A stretch of DNA of 51,533 nt from Streptomyces calvus (GTDB lineage Bacteria > Actinomycetota > Actinomycetes > Streptomycetales > Streptomycetaceae). Location: NCBI RefSeq assembly GCF_006782915.1, contig NZ_VCNP01000057.1:1-51533 (forward strand). The letters are read 5' to 3'. The translations under genes were made by a program, and so were the position numbers. Positions 1 to 7,728 of this stretch are shown in pieces. Position 1 is the first letter of the stretch; each line of letters starts with the position of its first letter. The notes beneath the pieces were generated by a model, which was given only the letters and a program-made list of their open reading frames with translations, searched no databases and was not told where the DNA came from.

Positions 1-35
1 GCAGGAAGGTGGAACCGGAAACTAGCAGCGCTCAC

Positions 36-75
36 TTACCGCTGGTAACTCTCCGGTAAGTTACGTACCGGTAAC
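36..75. promoter_or_regulatory. Cluster of GGTAA/TTACC half-sites, candidate operator
   Basis: Two inverted repeats sit close together: TTACC-N3-GGTAA at 36-48 and GTTAC-N6-GTAAC at 60-75. An extra GGTAA lies at 55-59 and a TACCGGTA palindrome at 66-73. Such arrays are typical of TetR- or MarR-type operators. The regulated gene would lie left of the window on the minus strand, since the nearest gene on the right ends, rather than starts, at 195. Confidence 0.4.
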
Positions 76-121
76 TATTTCGTGAGGTGATCGGTGCGCG
101 TGCGCCGCAACGCGACGGACC

Positions 122-148
122 GGCCCCCGCCGGTCGTCCGGCGGGGCC
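122..148 (-). terminator. Hairpin downstream of the S1 protease
   Basis: GGCCCCCGCCGG and CCGGCGGGGCC pair around a TCGT loop with one bulged base. It lies about 50 bases past the protease stop codon. There is no T-run, as usual for actinobacterial terminators. Confidence 0.5.
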
Positions 149-155
149 CGTTCGC

Positions 156-191
156 TGTCGGTGTGTCGGTGTGTCGGTGTGTCGGTGTGTC
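156..191. repeat. 8-bp tandem repeat TGTCGGTG, about 4.5 copies
   Basis: Four perfect copies of TGTCGGTG plus a partial fifth run almost into the protease stop codon at 195. It sits between that stop and the terminator hairpin at 122-148, so it would be transcribed as the 3' UTR. Confidence 0.85.
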
Positions 192-194
192 CGG

Positions 195-1370
195 TCAGGC
201 CGTGTGCAGGGTCAGCCCGTAGCGGTTGAGGATCTCGTTGATGGGCTGGTGCCAGGTCTCGCCCCCGCTGGAGCAGTTGCCCCAGCCGCCGGAGGTGACA
301 CCCTGTGCCTGGTCGCCGCTGATGAACGAGCCGCCCGAGTCACCGGGTTCGGCGCAGACGCTCGTCTTGGTCATCTGGTGCACCGCGCCCTGGCTGTAGT
401 TGACCGTCTCGTTCTTGGCCAGCACGCTGCCGCAGTGCCAGTGGGTGGTGGAGCCGGAGCGGCAGATCGAGGCGCCGATCGGAGCCTCCGCCGAGCCGCG
501 CACCAACTGGTCCGGGACCGTGCCCCAGCCGAGCACCACGGGCACCGTCCACCAGCCGCTGCCCACGTTCACCCAGGCGTAGTCGTTGTCCGGGAACGAG
601 GAGCCCTGGAAGTTGCCGATGTACGAGCCGTCCCAGCCCCTGACCTGCGAGCCGACTCCGCCGCAGTGTCCGGCGGTGACGAAGCCGCCGTGCACCGAGA
701 AGCCTATGGAGCAGCGGACGTTGCCCGTGTAGTAGGGGTCTCCGCCCACGGTTCCGGCGGCGAACGTCTCCGCCGGGGCGCGCACGGTCCGCACGGTGAC
801 CGGGCCGGCCTCGCGGGCCTTGGCGACGAAGGCCCGGACATCGTTGTCAGTCCGCTGCTCGCGGACGACGTTCACGACGACCGTGTTGGCGGTCGGGTCC
901 ACGGACCAGCTGCTGACCCCGGCAGGGGCGTCGAGGCGGTCGATACGGGACTTGGCCGCGTCGAGCTGCCGGGCGCTGTGCTCGACGGTGCGCACGGCCG
1001 CGCCGGAGGCACGCAGGGTGCGGACCGTGGCGGCGTCGGCGTCCGCGGTGACGGCGACGGTCAGCTTCTCGCTCTCGGCGTCGAACCAGGCGCCGCCGTA
1101 GGCGGGTCCGGCGGTCCTGCGGGCCTCGGGCGCGAGGTCGGTGGCCTTGCGCTCGGCGGCCAGCCGGTCCTCCGCCTCGGCGCGGGTCAGGCCGAAGTCC
1201 CGCTGCATCGCCTGCAGCAGGCCGTCGGAGGCGGGGGCGGATTCGGCCGCCGGGGCCGTGGCGGAGTCGGGGGCGTCCTGCGCGGAGGCCGGCAGGGTGC
1301 CGGCCGCGGCCCAGCCGCCGAGCATGAGCAGGGCGGCCACACAGGCACGCGTGAGTCTGGTGCGTCTCAT
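195..1370 (-). CDS. Secreted S1-family serine protease (streptogrisin/alpha-lytic type)
   Basis: A 391-aa prepro-protease. Residues 1-31 are a Sec signal peptide (basic MRRTRLTR start, hydrophobic core, ASA-type cleavage site). A pro-region of about 150 residues follows, with an alpha-lytic-protease-type propeptide. The mature chymotrypsin fold shows the triad His235 (TAGHC), Asp263 (DNDYAW) and Ser345 (GDSGGSF), with cysteines placed for the family disulfides. It should be exported as a zymogen and matured by self-cleavage, acting on extracellular protein. I chose the ATG at 1370 rather than one 15 codons upstream, because the signal peptide then begins with its basic residues and AAGGG lies upstream. 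A perfect palindrome at 1421-1438 in the promoter region suggests a dedicated repressor. Specificity (A, B or E type) was not determined. Confidence 0.93.
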   Translation of the reverse strand: MRRTRLTRACVAALLMLGGWAAAGTLPASAQDAPDSATAPAAESAPASDGLLQAMQRDFGLTRAEAEDRLAAERKATDLAPEARRTAGPAYGGAWFDAESEKLTVAVTADADAATVRTLRASGAAVRTVEHSARQLDAAKSRIDRLDAPAGVSSWSVDPTANTVVVNVVREQRTDNDVRAFVAKAREAGPVTVRTVRAPAETFAAGTVGGDPYYTGNVRCSIGFSVHGGFVTAGHCGGVGSQVRGWDGSYIGNFQGSSFPDNDYAWVNVGSGWWTVPVVLGWGTVPDQLVRGSAEAPIGASICRSGSTTHWHCGSVLAKNETVNYSQGAVHQMTKTSVCAEPGDSGGSFISGDQAQGVTSGGWGNCSSGGETWHQPINEILNRYGLTLHTA

Positions 1371-1420
1371 GGAAGGTGTGCCCTTCGTCGTTCCAGCAAG
1401 GTGGGGGTGGAACAACCACA

Positions 1421-1438
1421 GGTGAGAGCGCTCTCACC
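1421..1438. promoter_or_regulatory. Perfect 18-bp palindrome, candidate LacI-family operator
   Basis: GGTGAGAGC is followed directly by GCTCTCACC, a perfect palindrome centred on GC, 51 bp upstream of the protease start. Its core TGAGAGCGCTCTCA has the layout of LacI-family operators in actinobacteria such as the CebR/CelR boxes (TGGGAGCGCTCCCA). It differs from the TGAAAT operators near 32.6 and 38.6 kb, so another regulator is implied. Confidence 0.65.
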
Positions 1439-1569
1439 GGATCGAGCAGAGCTTAGCGAGCCGTCGGTGTCAGGTCTATGCCAATGTGCGGCTCAATTGC
1501 GGTGCGCGGTGGGGGAGTCCGGCCCACGGGGTGAGACCCGATCGGTCACCGCACCCTGCACCGCGTGCT

Positions 1570-2484
1570 TCACCGCGCCGCCTTCGCCGCCCGTTCCGCC
1601 TGCCGGGCGGCTTCCCGGGCCTCGCGTTCTGCACGGGCGCGGGCGTCCGCCGCCGCACGGCCGCGCTCCTGCGCCTCCGTCCGCTCCCGATCCGCCCGTT
1701 CGAGTTCCGCACGCGCCTGCCGGAGCCGGTCCTCCACGGCCGTCACCTGCTCCTGCGCCTCCCGGTGCCGCTCGCGCGCCGCCTCCAGGTCGGCGTCGGC
1801 CCGCTCCTGCTCGGTGCGCCGGCCGCAGAGCCGCTCCTCGGCCTCCCGGGCCGCCTCCTGGGCGAGGGCGAGCCGCTTCTGCCGTTCGGCCCTGCGCTGC
1901 GCGAGCTCGTCCTTCCCGCGCGGCGGGGCCGACGGCGCATGGGCCGGCGCGCGGGGCTCCTTCCGTGCCGGGCCCGGCGCGGTGGCCGCGAACTCCGACG
2001 GCGGGGTGAGGGTGCTCTCCAGCCGGCCGCCGGCCCACACCTCGGCCGCCTCCGGGTCGGCCAGCACGGCCCGCAGCGTCGTCTCCACGTCCCGCTGCAC
2101 CGCGTCCGACAGCGGGTGGCCGGCCTCCCGCGCCAGCGCCGCCGCCTGCCGGGACAACTCCGAGACGATGCGCCGCCGTTGGGCCGACAGCTCCTTCAAC
2201 CCCTCGGGGTCCAGGGTCGCGTACGCCTCGCGCAGCGCGCGTCCCAGTTCCAGGAACCGCTCCGCCTCGTCCGGCCGGGACCGGCGGAGCAGGTTCGCCG
2301 CCCAGGCGGCGAGGGTGGGCCGGCGGGCGGCACGGATACGGCGGGCGTCCTCGGTCCGCCCGGCGGTCCGGGCGGCCGCCGCCCGTTCCTCCCGGCGGGC
2401 GACGAAGTCGGACGGCGGCAGCGCGTACAGCTCGTCCAGGGCCGCCTCCACCTCCCCTTCGTCCCGCACCTCTTTGCGCCGCAT
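1570..2484 (-). CDS. Conserved hypothetical coiled-coil protein
   Basis: A 304-aa soluble protein rich in Ala, Arg and Glu with no signal peptide or membrane segment. The N-terminal half (about 1-165) is probably a helical globular region (MRRKEVRDEGEVEAALDEL, then a PTLAAWAANLL stretch). The C-terminal half (about 195-304) is a long charged, heptad-like coiled coil of Ala/Glu/Arg. The ATG at 2484 was chosen because the frame upstream is only shadow sequence of the next gene. It lies downstream of, and co-directional with, the TetR gene ending at 2556, with a 71-bp gap. I do not recognise a characterised family. A structural or scaffolding role is possible but is only a guess. Confidence 0.75.
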   Translation of the reverse strand: MRRKEVRDEGEVEAALDELYALPPSDFVARREERAAAARTAGRTEDARRIRAARRPTLAAWAANLLRRSRPDEAERFLELGRALREAYATLDPEGLKELSAQRRRIVSELSRQAAALAREAGHPLSDAVQRDVETTLRAVLADPEAAEVWAGGRLESTLTPPSEFAATAPGPARKEPRAPAHAPSAPPRGKDELAQRRAERQKRLALAQEAAREAEERLCGRRTEQERADADLEAARERHREAQEQVTAVEDRLRQARAELERADRERTEAQERGRAAADARARAEREAREAARQAERAAKAAR

Positions 2485-2555
2485 GGTCCCCAGCGTCCAC
2501 CGAAGGCGGCCACCGCGCACATCGGCGGGGCGCGCCCAGGGGCCGCCGCGGGCCC

Positions 2556-3218
2556 TCAGGCGCCGGGACGGCCGAACCGGTCGGGTGCCAGGGTGGCGAG
2601 CAGCGAGGTGACGGCCAGGTCCGTCGAGGCGGCCATGTCGACGGATCCGGGATCGAGCAGCCACTGGACCTGCAGACCGTCCATGACGGCGATGATCGCG
2701 TTCGCCGCGTCGTGCGCCCGCGCCCGGTCGGTCTCCGGCAGCCCGCACGCCTCGATCAGCGCGTCGGTCACGAAGGCGCGCAGCCCCGTGTACCGGTCGC
2801 GGAAGTACGGCTGTGCCGGGTGGTCGTCGGTGACGGACTCCGCGGACAGGACGGCGTAGAGCCGCACGATGCCCTCGCGTTCGGCGTTGCGGCGGGCGGT
2901 GTCGACCAGGTGGCGGAGGAAGGCGAGCCCTCGCGGCCGTTCGGCGCCGAGCTGCTCGATGTCGGTGCGGTCGCGCAGTTCGAGGACGCTGGTGAGCAGC
3001 AGCGCCTTGGACCGGAAGTAGTGCAGGACCCCGGCCTGGGTGACTCCCGCGCGCTCGGCGATCTCCGCGAGGGAGGCGTTGTTGTAGCCGCGGGCGGCGA
3101 AGGTGTCCATGGCGATGTCCAGGATGTCCTGCTGCCGCCGCCGGGCCTGGGGGCTGCGCGGCGTGCGGGGTTCCGCCTTCGCCCTGCGGGCGGGTCGGCC
3201 CACCGACTGATCGCTCAT
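2556..3218 (-). CDS. TetR-family transcriptional regulator
   Basis: A 220-aa regulator. A basic tail (1-27) is followed by a TetR N-terminal domain (about 28-75) with the classic helix-turn-helix: ASLAEIAERAGVTQAGVLHYF, then KALLLTSVLE. The rest is a ligand/dimerisation domain. It resembles the TetR proteins often placed next to secreted glycosidases, and is divergent from the GH30 gene at 3478 with 259 bp between starts. That spacer holds the direct and inverted repeat CCACTTA..AGTGG at 3291-3313, a plausible site for it. The start at ATG 3218 removes a poorly conserved extension. The ligand is unknown. Confidence 0.92.
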   Translation of the reverse strand: MSDQSVGRPARRAKAEPRTPRSPQARRRQQDILDIAMDTFAARGYNNASLAEIAERAGVTQAGVLHYFRSKALLLTSVLELRDRTDIEQLGAERPRGLAFLRHLVDTARRNAEREGIVRLYAVLSAESVTDDHPAQPYFRDRYTGLRAFVTDALIEACGLPETDRARAHDAANAIIAVMDGLQVQWLLDPGSVDMAASTDLAVTSLLATLAPDRFGRPGA

Positions 3219-3290
3219 CCGCGACAGCTTACGGCCGGCCCGTTCGCGTCGCCGCAGATCCGCGAGCGCCACCCCGGATGTGTGACGCAG

Positions 3291-3313
3291 ACCACTTACT
3301 AACCACTTAGTGG
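3291..3313. promoter_or_regulatory. Candidate TetR operator between TetR and GH30 genes
   Basis: ACCACTTA occurs twice 11 bp apart (3291-3298, 3302-3309), and CCACT (3292-3296) is inverted as AGTGG (3309-3313). The block is AT-rich for this genome and lies between the divergent starts, 73 bp upstream of the TetR start codon. Confidence 0.5.
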
Positions 3314-3477
3314 GTGTGCTTTCATGGCCGCCGTCACTCCGACGGAACGCCGCCGTCACGGCCGAAGGACACCCGCCCCGGGGCTTCAGCGCACCGCACC
3401 CTCCTTGCCCCGCCCGGCGTCCGACCGACGGCCGGACGGCGTACCCCACGCGTCACCCGACGAAGGAGAGCCGCACC

Positions 3478-5400
3478 GTGTCATCCCTGTCATCCGGGTC
3501 GTCCTCCGGGTCGCCCCGGAGAACCACCCCGTCCCGTCCCCGCCGGGTCCGCGCCGCCGCCGCGGCCCTCGCCCTGGCCGCCGCCGGCCTCGGCGTCACC
3601 GGCGCCGGCACCGCCCGGGCCGCCGCCCCCACCGCCCAGGTGTGGGTCACCACCGCCGACGGCGCCAAGAAGCTCTCCGCCGAGGGCAGCGTCCCGTTCG
3701 ACGGCACCCCGCAGCCCGTCGACATCCGCATCGACGCGGCGAGCAAGGGCCAGCGCTTCACCGGCGCCGGCGCGTCCGTCACCGGCGCCTCCGCCCGTCT
3801 CGTCCAGAGCCTGCCGCAGAGCGCGCGCGAGTCGCTGATGAGGTCGCTGTTCTCCACCGGCCCGGACGGCATCGGGCTCAACTACCTGCGGCAGCCGCTC
3901 GGCAGCACCGACTTCGACGCCACCGACGACCACCACTCCTACGAGGACACCCCCGGCCAGTTCTCCATCGACCGGGACCGGGCCGAGATCCTCCCCGTGC
4001 TCAAGCAGGCCACCGCCGTGAACCCGGCCATCCGCTTCATGGGCTCGCCCTGGTCGCCGCCCGCGTGGATGAAGTCCGGCAACTCCCTCGACGGCGGCAG
4101 CCTCAACCCCGAGCACTACGGGGCGTACGCCGACTACCTGGTCAAGGCGATCAAGGCGTACGCGCAGGAGGGGATCACCCTCACCGACCTCACGGTGCAG
4201 AACGAGCCGGAGTTCGCCACCAGTTACCCGTCCATGTCGATGACCTCCGCCCAGCAGGCGGACTTTCTCAAGGTCCTCGACCCCAAGCTGACCGCGGCCG
4301 GACTGCCGACCAACATCCTGGCCTACGACCACAACTGGGACCACCCGAACTACCCGCTCGACGTGTTCTCCCGCACCTCGGGCATCAGCCGGGTCATTGG
4401 CGCCGCCTTCCACTGCTACGGCGGCCAGGTCGGCGCCCAGCAGCAGATCGTGAACGCCGGCAAGCGGGTCTTCTTCACCGAGTGCTCCGGCACCGACAGC
4501 GCGGACCCCGCCGCCACCTTCGGCGACACCCTGCGCTGGCACGCGGAGAACCTGGTCGTGCAGAACATGCGCAACGGCGGCGAGACCGTGATCAACTGGA
4601 ACCTCGCCCTGGACCGGAACGGCGGCCCTCACCAGGGCCACTGCACCAACCGCTGCAACGGCGTCGTCGAGATCGCCGGAGGCAACGTCACCCGTAACGC
4701 CGAGTACTACGTGCTCGGCCACGTCAGCAAGTTCGTCAAGCCCGGCGCCACCCGCATCGGCTCCACCAGCCAGGGCGCCGGAGGCGTGCAGAACGTCGCC
4801 TTCCAGAACCCCGACGGCACCCGCGCCGCCTACGTCGTCAACACCGCCGGCAGCGCCCAGCGGTTCTCCCTCACCGACAACGGGGCGTCCCTCACGTACA
4901 CCCTGCCGGCCGGAGCCGTCGCCACCTTCACCTGGAGCGGCACCGACAGCCCGGCCGGCCCGATCGACCCCGCCGCCTGGTACCGGGTCGTCAACGCGGG
5001 CAGCGGTGCCTGCCTCGACGCCGCCGACTGGGGCACCGCCAACGGCACCGCCCTGCAGCAGTGGGCCTGCGGCACCGGAGCCAACCAGTACTGGCAGTTC
5101 CGGCCCACCGGCGACGGCCACCACCAGGTCGTCAACCGCCACAACGGCCGGGTCTGGGACGTCGACGGCGGCCCCGGCGCCACCGCCGACGGCACCCGGG
5201 TGCACCTGTGGGAGTACGTGGGCGGCACCAACCAGCAGTGGCGTGCGGAGAGCACCGGCACCGCCGGCCGGTACCGGTTCGTCGCCCGCCACAGCGGCAG
5301 GGGCCTGACCGTCGACAACGCCTCCACCGCCGACGGGGCGCGCCTGTCCCAGCAGTCCTGCACCGGCTCGGCCGCCCAGACCTTCACCCTCACCGGCTGA
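3478..5400 (+). CDS. Secreted GH30 family glycoside hydrolase with ricin-type lectin domain
   Basis: A 640-aa exported enzyme. Residues 1-50 are a long Arg-rich signal peptide ending at a TARAAA site. The GH30 catalytic region is about 60-395, with acid/base Glu243 (VQNEPEF) and nucleophile Glu335 (FFTECSG), plus the MGSPWSPPAWMK strand typical of the clan. A beta-sandwich (about 400-495) follows as in other GH30 enzymes. A ricin-type beta-trefoil (CBM13) occupies about 505-640, with repeated QQW/NQQW motifs. The GTG at 3478 is preceded by AAGGAGAG and gives a proper signal peptide. Likely substrates for this clade are beta-1,6-glucan or glucosylceramide-like beta-glucosides; I cannot decide between them. 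Regulation by the divergent TetR protein is likely. Confidence 0.92.
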   Translation: MSSLSSGSSSGSPRRTTPSRPRRVRAAAAALALAAAGLGVTGAGTARAAAPTAQVWVTTADGAKKLSAEGSVPFDGTPQPVDIRIDAASKGQRFTGAGASVTGASARLVQSLPQSARESLMRSLFSTGPDGIGLNYLRQPLGSTDFDATDDHHSYEDTPGQFSIDRDRAEILPVLKQATAVNPAIRFMGSPWSPPAWMKSGNSLDGGSLNPEHYGAYADYLVKAIKAYAQEGITLTDLTVQNEPEFATSYPSMSMTSAQQADFLKVLDPKLTAAGLPTNILAYDHNWDHPNYPLDVFSRTSGISRVIGAAFHCYGGQVGAQQQIVNAGKRVFFTECSGTDSADPAATFGDTLRWHAENLVVQNMRNGGETVINWNLALDRNGGPHQGHCTNRCNGVVEIAGGNVTRNAEYYVLGHVSKFVKPGATRIGSTSQGAGGVQNVAFQNPDGTRAAYVVNTAGSAQRFSLTDNGASLTYTLPAGAVATFTWSGTDSPAGPIDPAAWYRVVNAGSGACLDAADWGTANGTALQQWACGTGANQYWQFRPTGDGHHQVVNRHNGRVWDVDGGPGATADGTRVHLWEYVGGTNQQWRAESTGTAGRYRFVARHSGRGLTVDNASTADGARLSQQSCTGSAAQTFTLTG

Positions 5401-5421
5401 GGCACGGCCGCCGGGCGCGGT

Positions 5422-6732
5422 TCACAGCCGCTTGCCCGCCACCTCGTCCTCGTCCGGCTCCGGCCCGGCGCCGTCCTTGCGGGCCCGGTGCAGCCGCAGC
5501 CGGTCGAGGCGCGAGATCACCGGGGTGGCGCTCACCCCGTGCAGGACCACGGACGCCAGCACCGTGAAGGTCACCACCGCCCACAGCCGCTCGGCCCGGA
5601 CGCCGAAACCGGGGTGGCCGAGCGCGTGGGCCAGGTAGAACAGCGAGCCGATGCCGCGGATCCCGAAGAACGCGATCACCAGGCGCTCCCGGGGTCCGGC
5701 GGGCGTGCGCAGCTGCGCGATCCACCCGGCCAGCGGCCGGACCGCGACCAGCAGCAACAGGCACACCAGAGCGTCCTGCCAGGTCAGCGGCGCCAGACCG
5801 CCCTGGGCGACGAACACCCCGAGCAGGAACAGCAGCGCGGCGGTCAGCAGCCGTTCCACCTGCTCCACGAAGTCGTGCAGCACCCCGTGGAAGCCGTGGG
5901 CGCGCTCCGCCGAGCGGATCCGGCAGGCGGTGACGAACACCGCCACGAAGCCGTAGCCGTGCGCCAGTTCCGTCACCCCGTAGGCGAGGAACGTGGCACC
6001 GATGGCGACGAAACCCTCCCGGTGCTCCGACAGCCGCATCGTCCGCCACTCGGCCCGGAAGAACATCCAGCCGAGCAGCGCGCCGACGGCGAGACCCGCG
6101 CCCACGCCCACCGCGCACTTGTACACCACGTCGACCAGGAGCCAGTGCCCGATCCCGCCGGCGGTCGCCCGGCCGCCCGCGGCTGCGGCGAGCGCGACGG
6201 CGGCCAGCACGAACGGGAAGGCGAGGCCGTCGTTCAGGCCGGCCTCGCTGGTCAGCGTGAAGCGCACCTCGTCCTCGTCGTGCTCGGAGTCGGTGGGCGC
6301 GCCCACCCGCACCTCCGAGGCGAGCACCGGATCGGTCGGCGCGAGCACGGCCGCCAGCAGCAGCGCGGCGGCCGGCGGCCAGCCCAGCACACCCCAGGCG
6401 AGACCGGCCACCGCCGCGATGGTGAGCGGCATGGTGACGCCCAGCTGCCGCCAGGTGCCCTGCCAGTGGCGCCGGCCGAAGGGACGGTTCAGGGCGAGAC
6501 CGGCGCCCATGAGCGAGACGAGCACACAGATCTCGGTGACGTGCTCCACCCACGCCCGGTCGGCCACCGGGTCGAGGTCCGGCAACGGCAGCGGCAGCAG
6601 TTGGAGGCCGATGCCGCACAGGAGGAACACCAGCGGCAGTGACAGCGGTCTGCGGGCCACCACGCGGGGCAGCACGGCCGCCGCGAGTGCGCCGGCCCCG
6701 AGCAGGGTGAAGAGAAAATCGGCGGAGGTCAC
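5422..6732 (-). CDS. CPA1-family Na+(K+)/H+ antiporter
   Basis: A 436-aa integral membrane protein with about 12 predicted helices. The signature APTDPVLASE is at 131-140 and SEAGLNDGLAFPF at 162-174, where the ND pair is the ion-binding motif of CPA1 exchangers. It should exchange cytoplasmic Na+ or K+ for external protons. An acidic stretch HDEDE lies between the two motifs, and the C-terminal tail is short, hydrophilic and acidic (PEPDEDE). The start codon is GTG at 6732 without a strong ribosome-binding site. It is convergent with the GH30 gene (21 bp between stops). There is no partner gene of a multi-subunit antiporter. Confidence 0.9.
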   Translation of the reverse strand: MTSADFLFTLLGAGALAAAVLPRVVARRPLSLPLVFLLCGIGLQLLPLPLPDLDPVADRAWVEHVTEICVLVSLMGAGLALNRPFGRRHWQGTWRQLGVTMPLTIAAVAGLAWGVLGWPPAAALLLAAVLAPTDPVLASEVRVGAPTDSEHDEDEVRFTLTSEAGLNDGLAFPFVLAAVALAAAAGGRATAGGIGHWLLVDVVYKCAVGVGAGLAVGALLGWMFFRAEWRTMRLSEHREGFVAIGATFLAYGVTELAHGYGFVAVFVTACRIRSAERAHGFHGVLHDFVEQVERLLTAALLFLLGVFVAQGGLAPLTWQDALVCLLLLVAVRPLAGWIAQLRTPAGPRERLVIAFFGIRGIGSLFYLAHALGHPGFGVRAERLWAVVTFTVLASVVLHGVSATPVISRLDRLRLHRARKDGAGPEPDEDEVAGKRL

Positions 6733-6992
6733 CGATCACGTGTGCCCGGTACGGCCGCCCGGCACGCCGTCCGTCCGGCCCGAGGGCACCCTCCCGCGTG
6801 AAGGACGGGGCTCCGGTGGAGCACTGCGGCCGGTGCGCGCCGAGTGCGCGGCGTTGCGGCCCGGAGGGCTTGACGGCACGGGTGGCCCTCGGCGCTACTG
6901 GAAGGCGTGCCGGGCGCACGTGCGTGGGGGGACCGCCCGGTGCCGACCCGGTGTTCCCACCCCCTTGCGGACGCACGTCGAAAGGGTGACCG

Positions 6993-7592
6993 GTGCGGTC
7001 TCGATGGGCAGCGGCAGTCGTCCTGCTCGCCTCGGTGCTGCTCCTGCACCTGTGCTCGCCGGCCCGCGCGGCAGGCCCGCCCACGGACGTGACCCCCTCC
7101 GTCGTGACCACGGCGGAGGCCGCCCCGGCGGACATGACGACGGCGGACGTCACCACAGCGGGAGAACCCTCGGCCGTGACGGCCCCGCACGACGCCCCGG
7201 TCCCCCGGGTCCAACCGGTCGCCCCGGTTCAGCCTGCCGAACCGGCCGGACCTGCCGAACCGGCCGGACCTGCCGAACCGGCCGGACCTGCCGAACCGGC
7301 CGAACCGGCCGGACCTACCGAACTGGGCGGACCTGCCGAACCGGCCGGACCTGCCGAACCGGCGCACCCGCACCTGGGTACGCCCGCGCCCGGTGCGCCC
7401 GACGCCTCCCTCCGCCACCCCCTGGCCCGCGCGCCGAGGGCCTTCGGCCCGGCCGGCGTGCAGCACCCGACGGCCGGCACCCCGGCCACGACGACCGCAC
7501 CGAACCGGTCGGCTCAGCCCACCCACCCGTCCGGCCCGCCACCGGACGCCCCGCCCCTCGCCGCGGGCGAACTGCGGACGGTCCGCTGCTGA
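6993..7592 (+). CDS. Secreted Pro/Ala-rich protein with PAEPAG hexapeptide repeats
   Basis: A 199-aa product with a clear signal peptide (RSRWAAAVVLLASVLLLHL, cleavage near ARA-A at 25-27). It continues as a low-complexity Pro/Ala/Thr chain. Residues about 81-124 are repeats of Pro-Ala-Glu-Pro-Ala-Gly encoded by an 18-bp DNA repeat. No recognised domain follows, and the last residue is Cys. The GTG at 6993 has AAAGGG about 8 bases upstream. Such chains often serve as wall-spanning or surface linkers. Codon bias supports coding, but the lack of any folded domain leaves some doubt. It is followed after 136 bp by the acetyltransferase gene. Confidence 0.6.
   Translation: MRSRWAAAVVLLASVLLLHLCSPARAAGPPTDVTPSVVTTAEAAPADMTTADVTTAGEPSAVTAPHDAPVPRVQPVAPVQPAEPAGPAEPAGPAEPAGPAEPAEPAGPTELGGPAEPAGPAEPAHPHLGTPAPGAPDASLRHPLARAPRAFGPAGVQHPTAGTPATTTAPNRSAQPTHPSGPPPDAPPLAAGELRTVRC
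7233..7363 (+). repeat. 18-bp coding minisatellite encoding PAEPAG
   Basis: Units of CCTGCCGAACCGGCCGGA occur exactly at 7233, 7251, 7269 and 7332. One is expanded by 9 bp (7287-7313) and one has diverged (7314-7331). All indels are multiples of three, so the frame is kept, consistent with selection on the protein. Confidence 0.9.
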
Positions 7593-7728
7593 GCGACGCC
7601 CGTACCACCCGAGGCCTGCGCCGTGCGGCCGACCGGGCACCGCCCGGTACGTGCGCCCCGACCTCCCGCCCACGGTGACCAGCAGGCCTTCTCGTGTCCC
7701 GGAAACCGTGACGACGCAGGAGGCACAC

